DNA from: Shewanella jiangmenensis
GTDB taxonomy: Bacteria > Pseudomonadota > Gammaproteobacteria > Enterobacterales > Shewanellaceae
Direction: 5' to 3'
NCBI RefSeq assembly: GCF_018596335.1
Contig: NZ_JAHEPS010000002.1
Span: 1 to 64,000, forward strand
Length of the DNA: 64,000 nucleotides
In this document: piece after piece, positions 55,475 through 63,001 of the stretch
Layout of the letters: each line of letters opens with the position of its first letter
How positions within the stretch are numbered: the stretch's first letter is position 1
Made by a program: the position numbers and the translations under genes
The notes under the pieces: model-generated
What the model saw: only the letters and a program-made list of their open reading frames with translations
What the model was told of the DNA's origin: nothing
Databases searched by the model: none

Positions 55475-57064
55475 TCAGTGGCGGAAGTGGCGCATGTTGG
55501 TGAACACCATGGCCATGCCGTGCTCGTCGGCGGCGGCAATCACTTCCTCGTCGCGGATAGAACCGCCGGGTTGGATGATGCAGCTGATCCCGGCGGCCGC
55601 AGCGGCGTCGATACCGTCGCGGAACGGGAAGAAGGCGTCAGACGCCATCACTGAGCCCTCAACCACCAGACCTTCGTCGGCGGCCTTGATGCCAGCAATC
55701 TTGGCACTGTAAACGCGGCTCATCTGGCCTGCGCCCACGCCTATGGTCATGCCTTCTTTGGCATACACGATAGCGTTGGATTTAACGAACTTGGCGACTT
55801 TCCAGCAGAACATCAGATCCTTAAGTTCAGCTTCGGTCGGTACGCGCTTGGTCACGACTTTAAGCTCAGCCTCTGTCACCATGCCCTGATCGCGGTCCTG
55901 GATCAGCAGACCACCGTTGACGCGCTTATAGTCCAGACCCTTGGTCTGGCTGGTCCACTGACCGCACTCCAGCAGGCGCACGTTGGTTTTCTTGGCAACC
56001 ACGTCGCGGGCGGCCTGGCTCACCACGGGGGCGATGATCACTTCCACGAACTGACGCTCAACGATGGCGGCGGCGGTGTCGCTGTCCAGCTCGCGGTTAA
56101 AGGCGATGATGCCACCGAAAGCAGAAGTTGGGTCGGTCTTGTAGGCGCGGTTGTAGGCGTCCAGCAGGTTGTCGCCCAGGGCCACACCACAGGGGTTGGC
56201 GTGCTTAACGATAACGCAGGCTGGGGCGTCGAATTCTTTGACGCACTCAAGGGCGGCATCGGTGTCGGCGATGTTGTTGTAAGACAGGGCCTTACCCTGC
56301 AGCTGAGTGGCGGTGGCCACAGAGGCCTCGTCGCTGTTCAAATCCACGTAGAAGGCGGCGCTCTGGTGGCTGTTTTCGCCGTAGCGCAGGTCCTGCTTCT
56401 TCACCAGCTGGGTGTTGAAGGTGCGTGGGAATTTGGAGTCGTCGTGGCACTCGTCGCTGCTGTGAGCCGGAACCATGGTGCCGAAGTAGTTGGCAATCAT
56501 GCCATCGTAAGCGGCGGTGTGCTCGAAGGCGGCAATAGCCAGATCGAAACGGGTAGCGTGGGTAGTGGAGCCGCCGTTAGCGCTCATTTCAGCAAGCACG
56601 CGGTCGTAGTCTTTGGCGTTAACCACAATCACCACGTCTTTGTGGTTCTTGGCGGCAGCGCGCACCATGGTAGGACCGCCGATATCGATGTTCTCGATGG
56701 CGTCTTCCAGGGTGCAGCCAGGCTTGGCAACGGTAGTGGCAAAGGGGTACAGGTTAACGGCAACCAGATCGATAGGGCCAATGTTGTTGGCGGCCATCAC
56801 GTCTTCATCCTGACCGCGGCGCGCCAGAATGCCACCATGCACCTTGGGATGCAGGGTCTTGACCCGACCGTCCATGATCTCAGGGTGACCTGTGTAGTCA
56901 GAAACTTCGATCACAGGCACACCGTTATCGGCCAGCAGCTTGGCGGTGCCACCGGTGGACAGGAGTTCAACGCCCTGAGCGTGCAGTGCACGGGCAAACT
57001 CGAGGATACCTGTTTTATCGGACACGCTAAGCAGCGCGCGGCGAATGGGTCTGGCATTATTCAT
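55475..57064 (-). CDS. purH: Bifunctional AICAR formyltransferase / IMP cyclohydrolase
   Basis: A 529-residue enzyme, exactly the E. coli length, that performs the last two steps of IMP synthesis. The N-terminal cyclohydrolase domain begins [20 protein letters not shown]. The formyltransferase part contains [12 protein letters not shown] and [12 protein letters not shown], with the catalytic Lys-His pair. I placed the start at 57064 (MNNARPIRR). The frame runs further upstream to 57115, and no strong ribosome site is seen for either. The upstream spacer holds a TAGAAT-type -10. No PurR box was found by eye. Confidence 0.97.
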   Translation of the reverse strand: MNNARPIRRALLSVSDKTGILEFARALHAQGVELLSTGGTAKLLADNGVPVIEVSDYTGHPEIMDGRVKTLHPKVHGGILARRGQDEDVMAANNIGPIDLVAVNLYPFATTVAKPGCTLEDAIENIDIGGPTMVRAAAKNHKDVVIVVNAKDYDRVLAEMSANGGSTTHATRFDLAIAAFEHTAAYDGMIANYFGTMVPAHSSDECHDDSKFPRTFNTQLVKKQDLRYGENSHQSAAFYVDLNSDEASVATATQLQGKALSYNNIADTDAALECVKEFDAPACVIVKHANPCGVALGDNLLDAYNRAYKTDPTSAFGGIIAFNRELDSDTAAAIVERQFVEVIIAPVVSQAARDVVAKKTNVRLLECGQWTSQTKGLDYKRVNGGLLIQDRDQGMVTEAELKVVTKRVPTEAELKDLMFCWKVAKFVKSNAIVYAKEGMTIGVGAGQMSRVYSAKIAGIKAADEGLVVEGSVMASDAFFPFRDGIDAAAAAGISCIIQPGGSIRDEEVIAAADEHGMAMVFTNMRHFRH

Positions 57065-57147
57065 TTTGGGTACAGTTTTCCGCTTTTTAGGGTTCAAGGA
57101 TCTTTCGGAAAACAAAACAGCATCAGTGTTTTATTTTCCAAAAGCCC

Positions 57148-57169
57148 CTCGCGTTTCCCCTCACGCGAG
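57148..57169. promoter_or_regulatory. Inverted repeat in the purH leader
   Basis: CTCGCGT (57148-57154) and ACGCGAG (57163-57169) form a 7-bp perfect inverted repeat with 8 bases between. It is not a PurR box. It may be a protein site or a leader hairpin; nothing further can be said. Confidence 0.4.
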
Positions 57170-57198
57170 TGTATTGGTCTGCCAAGACACCTTTTTAT

Positions 57199-57212
57199 GG
57201 GCGCGTATTCTA
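57199..57212 (-). promoter_or_regulatory. Candidate purH promoter -10
   Basis: On the minus strand TAGAAT (57207-57212) is followed by ACGCGCCC, the same arrangement as before rhlE and the patatin gene. No clear -35 is seen. The leader to purH would be about 135 nt. Confidence 0.45.
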
Positions 57213-57295
57213 CCGCAAAAGCATGCCCGGCGGTGTTTTTTCTGCGTGGATTCACAATATTGATCTGAGAACGAAGTGATGCCGAGAATAAACCC

Positions 57296-57327
57296 TTGAC
57301 CTTGGATTAAACTCCAAGGTTTATACT
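57296..57327 (+). promoter_or_regulatory. ZntR-type promoter/operator
   Basis: TTGACC (57296-57301) and TATACT (57322-57327) are separated by 20 bp, the over-long spacer typical of MerR-family promoters. Between them lies the perfect inverted repeat ACCTTGGA-N6-TCCAAGGT (57299-57320). The metal-bound regulator would twist the DNA to align the two hexamers. It drives zntR and the exporter gene. Confidence 0.93.
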
Positions 57328-57369
57328 TGTCCCATTGTTACTTGATTAGTCACGAAATCGGAATAGAGC

Positions 57370-57882
57370 ATGTACCGCATTGGTGAATTGGCGAGCCTCT
57401 GTGAGGTAAAGCCGGATACCCTGAGGTTTTACGAAAAGCACGGTTTGCTCGCGCCCTCGAGCCGCAGCGAGTCGGGTTATCGCGTTTACAGCGATGCCGA
57501 CCTTTCGCGGCTTAAGTTTATTCTGCGCGCCAAGGCGGTGGGTTTTAGCCTGAATGAAATCACTGAGCTTTTGTCTATCGAGCTTAACAAGGCCGAGTGG
57601 GCCTGCGCCGATGTGAAGGGCATGGTGGATGACAAACTCGAGCAGGTCAGCGCCAAAATCGCCGAGCTTTTGGTGTTTCAGGATTCGCTCAAGCGCTTGT
57701 CGGATGCCTGCTGCGGCGGCCCCGAGAGCGCCGAACACTGCTCTATTCTCGAAGCCTTGGAAACCAATCGTCAGGTTCAGGCTGAGCATCACGCCGGTTT
57801 CACGCCAGTTGCCGATAACAAGAACCTCAAGGCCAGTTTGGCCATCAGCGCCGCGAACAAGGGTAAATCATCATGCTGCTGA
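57370..57882 (+). CDS. zntR: Zn(II)-responsive MerR-family regulator ZntR
   Basis: A 170-residue MerR-family activator. The helix-turn-helix MYRIGELASLCEVKPDTLRFYEKHGLL is followed by a long dimerisation helix. The metal loop has ACADVKG near 78-84 and DACCGGPESAEHC near 113-125, the ZntR cysteine/histidine set. Past the normal end there is an extension of about 30 residues finishing in KSSCC. That last Cys pair is read from the ten bases that overlap the start of the exporter gene, so translation is coupled. Its operator is the 20-bp-spacer promoter just upstream. It may respond to Zn, and possibly Cu, given its partner gene. Confidence 0.9.
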   Translation: MYRIGELASLCEVKPDTLRFYEKHGLLAPSSRSESGYRVYSDADLSRLKFILRAKAVGFSLNEITELLSIELNKAEWACADVKGMVDDKLEQVSAKIAELLVFQDSLKRLSDACCGGPESAEHCSILEALETNRQVQAEHHAGFTPVADNKNLKASLAISAANKGKSSCC

Positions 57883-59327
57883 ACAATTTCCTTCACCTGT
57901 TTTTGGAATCTGCGCCCTGGCTGCTGCTGGGGCTGTTTCTTGCTGGCATGCTGAAAATGTTTGTGCCCATGGAGTGGATGCAAAAGCAGCTCGGTGGGCA
58001 CGGTTTTAAGGCAACAGTCAAGGCGGCGCTCCTTGGTGCGCCTTTGCCGCTGTGCTCTTGCGGGGTGATTCCTGCAGCCATCGGCCTTAGGCGCAGCGGC
58101 GCTTCCAAGGCGGCTACCACCTCGTTTTTGGTGTCGACCCCAGAAACCGGTGTCGATTCAGTGACCGTTTCTTACGTGCTGCTAGGGCCCTTTATGGCCA
58201 TCATCCGCCCCATCGCCGCCGTGACCAGCGCCATAGTCGCAGGCCTGCTGGTGGGCCGCGATGAAGATGAGCCGGATAACGGATCTCAATCCAAAGAAAC
58301 ATCGCCTGCAAAGCAGTCTGATAAGCCAATAGCCAAGCCTGCCATGAGCTTCAAACCGGTTGCGGCAAACAGCCCGCTGATGACGCCCACCGGCGCCAAG
58401 CTTGCGGCGGCCCCCGTGGTGAGTTTCAAACCTGCTACCGAAAATATGGCCGCCAAGGCAGGCGACAGCTGCTGTGCTGGCAAATCCGGATCTGAACCTG
58501 CGCCCAAATTCACGCCCGAGCCCACGTCCAAAGCCAGGCAAGAGTCATGCTGCACCCCGAAGGCGGTAGCCAGTGCTTCCTGCTGCGATGCAGAGCCTGC
58601 CGCGGAATCGACTTCCTGTTGCAGCCCCAAAGTTGCCGTGCCCGAGGCATCAAGCTGCTGCGCTTCTTCGTCATCCGCATCCACGGCCAAATCTGCCGAG
58701 GCGGGCTGCTGTGGCAGCACTCAATCCCATGCTAAACAAGGGGATAAGCATGCTTCGGTGATCGAGCGGATCTGGGATGGTCTGGTGTACGCCTCGAATG
58801 ATTTGGTGCGCGATACCGCGATATGGCTGCTGATCGGTCTTTTCTTTGCGGCTTTGGTGCAAACCTATGTACCGGCAGACTTTTTGGCTCAGTGGGGTAA
58901 CGGCATTCTCGCCATGTTGGTGATGGTCGTGGTGTCTATTCCCATGTATATCTGCGCCACCGCATCGACCCCGATTGCGGCCGGTTTGCTGCTCGCCGGT
59001 GTATCACCCGGCGCCGTGCTGGTGTTTATGATGGCAGGCCCGGCCACCAATATCGCGACATTAGGCGTGGTGACCAAGGAGCTGGGTAAGCGGGCGCTGT
59101 TTGGCTACCTCGGCGGCGTGCTGGGTGTCGCTTTGGTGTTTGGTTTGCTGGTGAACTATTTGGTGGCGACCTTTGGCTTTGAAGTGGCACCGCAGATTGG
59201 TGAAGAGCATTCGATGCTGCCCGATTGGCTGGTAGCCTCATCCGGGCTGCTGCTGGCCTTCCTGATGGGCCGGGTGCTGTGGCAAAAGTTGCCGCGCCGC
59301 GCCGTTAAATCGAATTGCTGTGGTTGA
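57873..59327 (+). CDS. SO_0444-family Cu/Zn efflux permease
   Basis: A 484-residue inner-membrane permease of the type described for Shewanella oneidensis SO_0444, which exports copper and zinc. Two hydrophobic halves (about 1-125 and 305-480) each carry four to five helices. PLPLCSCGVIPAAIGLRRSGAS near 50-70 and the mirrored IPMYICATASTPIAAGLLLAG near 355-375 are the paired cysteine motifs. Between the halves is a cytoplasmic loop of about 170 residues with six Cys-Cys pairs (SCCAG, SCCTP, SCCDA, SCCSP, SCCAS, GCCGS), probably a metal sponge or sensor. The C-terminus ends NCCG. It is co-translated with zntR. Confidence 0.92.
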   Translation: MLLNNFLHLFLESAPWLLLGLFLAGMLKMFVPMEWMQKQLGGHGFKATVKAALLGAPLPLCSCGVIPAAIGLRRSGASKAATTSFLVSTPETGVDSVTVSYVLLGPFMAIIRPIAAVTSAIVAGLLVGRDEDEPDNGSQSKETSPAKQSDKPIAKPAMSFKPVAANSPLMTPTGAKLAAAPVVSFKPATENMAAKAGDSCCAGKSGSEPAPKFTPEPTSKARQESCCTPKAVASASCCDAEPAAESTSCCSPKVAVPEASSCCASSSSASTAKSAEAGCCGSTQSHAKQGDKHASVIERIWDGLVYASNDLVRDTAIWLLIGLFFAALVQTYVPADFLAQWGNGILAMLVMVVVSIPMYICATASTPIAAGLLLAGVSPGAVLVFMMAGPATNIATLGVVTKELGKRALFGYLGGVLGVALVFGLLVNYLVATFGFEVAPQIGEEHSMLPDWLVASSGLLLAFLMGRVLWQKLPRRAVKSNCCG

Positions 59328-59359
59328 TTGCAATCCGATAAGCCCGCGATCACGCATAA

Positions 59360-59389
59360 CGAAAAGGCACCCATGCGGGTGCCTTTTTT
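59360..59389 (+). terminator. Terminator after the Cu/Zn exporter
   Basis: AAAAGGCACCC and GGGTGCCTTTTTT pair around ATGC, about 35 bp after the exporter stop. Confidence 0.9.
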
Positions 59390-59409
59390 GAATTCGCAAG
59401 CCTTACGGC

Positions 59410-59532
59410 TTATTTGGTTTTTTTGCCGAGGTTTTCAACTTTTCCAGTAGCGACCACCTGCTTTTTCGCCTGCTTGGCAGCGCGTTTTTCCTTCATCGTC
59501 TTTTGGGGCTGTTTCTTTTGGTCTTTACTCAT
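59410..59532 (-). CDS. 40-residue very basic protein, function unknown
   Basis: A 40-residue protein starting MSKDQKKQPQKTMKEKRAAK, with 13 lysines and one arginine and no hydrophobic segment. GGGAG lies nine bases before the ATG at 59532, which is a good ribosome site. The frame continues to 59601 without need. Its size and charge suggest a nucleic-acid- or ribosome-associated peptide, but this is a guess. I recognise no characterised homologue. It stands alone between the exporter terminator and the DUF4382 gene terminator. Confidence 0.65.
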   Translation of the reverse strand: MSKDQKKQPQKTMKEKRAAKQAKKQVVATGKVENLGKKTK

Positions 59533-59702
59533 GAATGGCTCCCTGCGGATAGCTAAGTGCGATTGTGATTTAGCGCCGGATGCGCGTTTTTTCACCGGCA
59601 ACTCCAGCTTAGAGAATTGGTCACAGGCCAGATAGTTTATTTTGAGCTAAACGAAATCTGCTTATGCGTTTTACTACTTAAGGAAATTCAATAAATTGAT
59701 TT

Positions 59703-59736
59703 AAAAGAAAAAGCCCCGCGAGCGGGGCTTTATTTC
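59703..59736 (-). terminator. Terminator after the DUF4382 gene
   Basis: GCCCCGC/GCGGGGC with a GA loop (59713-59728) is followed on the minus strand by TTTTTCTTTT, about 25 bp past the stop codon. Confidence 0.9.
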
Positions 59737-59753
59737 GAGGCATTTTCAGCCGG

Positions 59754-60767
59754 TTACAGGGCAACGCCTAAGTCGCGCACTGTGGTCTGGCCCTTGGTGA
59801 CTACCACATCCTGAGAATCGGCGTGGATGAAGAAGGGGGCGACTTCGTCGGTTGGGCTGTTGGCAGCTTCCGGATCGTCATTTTGCGCTACACAGGTGTA
59901 ACCCAGGGCGTAGCTGCCTGCAACCACAAAGCCAAACTCATAGCCGTGGCCGGTTACATTGCCGCTGCCATCAAGGATGTCATTCACACGGGCAACTGCC
60001 AGCGGAGACACCATAGGCGCAGTAACGGTCGGACGGATGTCGCTCATGTTGGCGAGGGTGGTGGAGCCTGTGTAGAGATACACGGCAGGCGCAAACTCGC
60101 TGCCAGTGGCAACTGCTTCGCAGGAGGCCATCAGATCGCTGCTGACCATGCCTTTCACGTGACCTATGTCGGCACGGTTAACCAGCTGTACCGAGGTTGG
60201 CTTGAGGGTCCAGTAGTCTTTGTTACCGTGCGGGCCCTGGATACCACGGGCGAGATCGAACTCGGCCACGTAGTCGTTGGCGCCGGCGGCAATGGTAAAG
60301 GCCTTGTTGAAGAACAGGCGGCCGGTATCCGGGTTGTCGGCGCCGGTGCCACCGCAACTACCGTTGCTGTTGGTCACCAGACCATGGTCGTTACCGTCGT
60401 TGGTTTTAACGTAAGAGCTTGCAGTATCTACGGTTTCACGGTTTTCCATGTAGATACACATCTGGTACTCGCCAATCGGTACCTCGACGCCTTCGACCAG
60501 AGTTTCAGTGGCTGAACCCTGATAATCCAGCAGGTCGACCTGTTTGGCGGCGCCATTGTTGGAAACGTTGAAAGAGTAAGTGCCTTCGGCACTCTTGAGC
60601 ACGACTTGTTTGAAGGCAATGTTCACTTCAGTTGCGTCGGCTGGGTTGTCAGATACGCCGAGACTGAACTTGCCCATTTGCGGGGCAGGCGCGCTGTCAC
60701 TACCACCACCGCAGGCGGCAAGCAGTGAAGTCAGGGTAACGGCAATCAGGGTTTGGGTGAATTTCAT
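59754..60767 (-). CDS. DUF4382 lipoprotein
   Basis: A 337-residue exported lipoprotein of unknown function. The signal ends in TSLLAAC followed by GGGSDS. The DUF4382 domain (about residues 33-200) has FSLGVSDNPADATEVNIAFKQV and LLDYQGSATETLVEGVEVPIGEYQ. Such domains have an immunoglobulin-like all-beta look and are common in marine bacteria. A DNGN-like acidic stretch (TNDGNDHGLV) may bind calcium. It has a good ribosome site (AAAGGTG close to the ATG) and its own terminator. No partner gene is evident. Confidence 0.82.
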   Translation of the reverse strand: MKFTQTLIAVTLTSLLAACGGGSDSAPAPQMGKFSLGVSDNPADATEVNIAFKQVVLKSAEGTYSFNVSNNGAAKQVDLLDYQGSATETLVEGVEVPIGEYQMCIYMENRETVDTASSYVKTNDGNDHGLVTNSNGSCGGTGADNPDTGRLFFNKAFTIAAGANDYVAEFDLARGIQGPHGNKDYWTLKPTSVQLVNRADIGHVKGMVSSDLMASCEAVATGSEFAPAVYLYTGSTTLANMSDIRPTVTAPMVSPLAVARVNDILDGSGNVTGHGYEFGFVVAGSYALGYTCVAQNDDPEAANSPTDEVAPFFIHADSQDVVVTKGQTTVRDLGVAL

Positions 60768-60922
60768 GTTGCACCTTTTTCGTTATTCAGAGTTCCATAA
60801 GTCCTTGTTATTGAGGTTTACATCTTCCCTGAATCCCCGGTCTGCAGCTGGCGTTAACCCGCTGTAGCCTGCCGGAAAGCTTAAACCTTCGTACGGTAAA
60901 AGCAATCTCAGAGTGCACTAAT

Positions 60923-61849
60923 TCAGGAGTTGATGAAGTCAGGCACCTCAAGTACTTCGTCGCCAAACCGCTCCATCAGATGGCGAAACAGGAACTCAAT
61001 AAACACCCGGTAACGCCGTGGCAAATAGGCGCCCTGTGGGTAACTCAGGGTGATGCGCGACTGCTGCATCGGAAAGTCTTCCAGCACCGGCACCAAAAGG
61101 CCTGCGTCGATGGCATCCCGCGCTATCAGGGTGGGTACAGTGGCGATGCCAAGCCCTTCGATGGCGGCTTCCCGCGCCAGGGTGACATTGTTGACCGTGA
61201 GCTGCGCCGGCGGGTCGAAGCTCTGCCACTGCTCGCCATCAAAAATACGCCAGCTGCCATCGATATGGGCCGAGGTCAGTCGGATGGCTTTGTGCTGCGC
61301 CAAGTCGGCCGGCACGTTCGGGGTGCCGAAGCGGGCGAGGTAGTCCGGTGAGGCCAGCAGGATTTTCTCGGCGCGGATCAGGGCGTGGCTGGTCAGGCGC
61401 GGGTCTTTTACTTCGGCGATTTGAAACAGCATGTCTATGCCTTCTTCTATCACGTCGACCCTGCGGTTGGTCAGTTCGGTTTCTATGGTGATTTGCGGAT
61501 ATTCCAGCAAAAACTGGGTCAGTACCCGCCCAAGGTACAGCTGACCAAGTTCAATAGGGCACACAATGCTGAGCCGGCCACGGATTTGTTGCTGACTTGC
61601 GCTGAGCTGGGCTTCTGCCTGTTGCAGCTCCGACAGAATGCGGCTGATGCGCTGATAATAATTGCTGCCTGCCTCGGTGAGTTTCAGTGCCCGGGTGGTG
61701 CGAAAAAGCAGCTGTACCCCCGCCTCCTGCTCAAGCTCTGCCACTTTGCGACTCACGGTGGCCTTGGTCACCCCAAGGTGGGTGGCTGCGGCGGTAAAGC
61801 TGCCCTGTTCGACCACGGCGGCAAATAACTGCACCCGGTTTAAATCCAT
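60923..61849 (-). CDS. LysR-family transcriptional regulator
   Basis: A 308-residue LysR-type regulator. The N-terminal helix-turn-helix covers FAAVVEQGSFTAAATHLGVTKATVSRKVAELE (about 9-40). A linker helix and the two-lobed effector-binding domain follow, with IRGRLSIVCPIELG marking its start. It is divergently placed from the emrA-like gene with a 98-bp shared spacer, so it probably controls the efflux pair. The effector is unknown. The sequence resembles the subgroup that regulates efflux pumps and small oxidoreductases. Confidence 0.92.
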   Translation of the reverse strand: MDLNRVQLFAAVVEQGSFTAAATHLGVTKATVSRKVAELEQEAGVQLLFRTTRALKLTEAGSNYYQRISRILSELQQAEAQLSASQQQIRGRLSIVCPIELGQLYLGRVLTQFLLEYPQITIETELTNRRVDVIEEGIDMLFQIAEVKDPRLTSHALIRAEKILLASPDYLARFGTPNVPADLAQHKAIRLTSAHIDGSWRIFDGEQWQSFDPPAQLTVNNVTLAREAAIEGLGIATVPTLIARDAIDAGLLVPVLEDFPMQQSRITLSYPQGAYLPRRYRVFIEFLFRHLMERFGDEVLEVPDFINS

Positions 61850-61947
61850 TATTGTTACACCTGTGAAACAGTTGGTTGAATTTGAGCTGACTAATAATAA
61901 AAAAGAGACAGAAGTACAATAGCAGCCACTGAATAAGGAGTCTATGA
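61850..61947. promoter_or_regulatory. Divergent promoter region (LysR / efflux pair)
   Basis: A 98-bp AT-rich spacer between the divergent LysR gene and the efflux operon, where a LysR operator is expected. The plus-strand gene has AAGGAG at 61935-61940. No clear T-N11-A site could be assigned by eye. Confidence 0.5.
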
Positions 61948-62991
61948 ATGAGCAAATCCAAAGCCCTGCTTCTGCTGCCTGTGCTGCTTCTGGCCGCGGG
62001 TGGTGGCTATCTGTGGCACAGCCTCAGATTTATTGAGCGCACCGATAACGCCTATGTTGAAGCCGATATTTCGCAAATCAGCGTCAAGGTGCCCGGTTTG
62101 GTGGTGGCCTCGCTGGTGCAGGACAATCAGCATGTGCGCGCTGGCGCCGTGCTCGCCAGGCTTGATGACAGCGAATACCGGGCGCGGCTTGCTCAAAGCG
62201 AGGCAAGGCTTGCCAACGTGGCGGCGGAGCTTGCGACTCTGGATGCCAAAATTCAGCTGCAGGGCGCGCTGATAGCGCAGGCCCGCGCCGGCGTGCTTGC
62301 CGCCAATGCCGATTACAAACGCGTTAATCAGCAGTGGCAGCGCGCCAGTGAACTTAAGCGGCGCGATTACAGCTCTCAGGACGATGTGGACCGGCTCAGT
62401 GCCGAGCAGGATGGCGCCCAGGCGCGTCACATGGAAAGCCAGGCCACGCTCGATGCCCGCGAGCAGGAGCTGTCGGTGCTAACCGCCCAGCGCGCCCAGT
62501 TACAGGCGAGCCAGCTTGAAGCCGAAGCCGGCCTCAAACTCGCCAAATTGCAGCTGAAAGATACCGAAATTCTTGCCCCCTTTGACGGGGTGGTAGGCAA
62601 GCGCGGTGCCTTCGTTGGCCAGTATGTGCAACCGGGGCAGGCGCTGTTCAGTTTGGTGCCGGACGGGGCGCTGTGGATCACGGCCAACTTTAAGGAGACC
62701 CAGATCCAGAGCATGAAGCCCGGCCAGCCGGTGACAGTGTCACTCGACGCGTTTCCCGACCATGCATTCCATGGAGTCATCGATAGCCTGTCACCGGCTT
62801 CCGGCGCCAAATTCAGCTTGCTGCCGGCGGAAAACGCCACCGGCAACTTCACCAAAATCGTGCAGCGCATTCCGGTGCGGATCCGCCTTGAGTCCAATCA
62901 GGACGTTGCCCATGTGGTGCCGGGCTTAAGCGCCGTGGTGTCGGTGGATACTGAAGCAAGCAGCAGTGCCGCGCTGACCGTCAGCCGCTGA
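61948..62991 (+). CDS. Membrane-fusion efflux protein (EmrA/HlyD family)
   Basis: A 347-residue periplasmic adaptor. An N-terminal membrane anchor (ALLLLPVLLLAAGGGYLW) is followed by the biotinyl-lipoyl-like half ERTDNAYVEADISQISVKVPG. A long coiled-coil hairpin spans about residues 85-200. The returning lipoyl half, DTEILAPFDGVVGKRGAFVGQYV, and the beta-barrel domain with WITANFKETQIQ come next. It links an inner-membrane transporter to an outer-membrane channel such as TolC, which is not in this window. The next gene, 10 bp downstream, is the transporter. The class is EmrA-like; drugs exported are unknown. Confidence 0.93.
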   Translation: MSKSKALLLLPVLLLAAGGGYLWHSLRFIERTDNAYVEADISQISVKVPGLVVASLVQDNQHVRAGAVLARLDDSEYRARLAQSEARLANVAAELATLDAKIQLQGALIAQARAGVLAANADYKRVNQQWQRASELKRRDYSSQDDVDRLSAEQDGAQARHMESQATLDAREQELSVLTAQRAQLQASQLEAEAGLKLAKLQLKDTEILAPFDGVVGKRGAFVGQYVQPGQALFSLVPDGALWITANFKETQIQSMKPGQPVTVSLDAFPDHAFHGVIDSLSPASGAKFSLLPAENATGNFTKIVQRIPVRIRLESNQDVAHVVPGLSAVVSVDTEASSSAALTVSR

Positions 62992-63001
62992 GGATGAATT
63001 G

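Noticed and set aside
57148-57169. PurR operator upstream of purH
   Set aside because: The inverted repeat CTCGCGT/ACGCGAG lacks the central CG and the A/G-C-A-A pattern of PurR sites.
56201-57268. 355-codon plus frame antisense to purH
   Set aside because: Shadow frame; the minus strand encodes a full-length, recognisable PurH.
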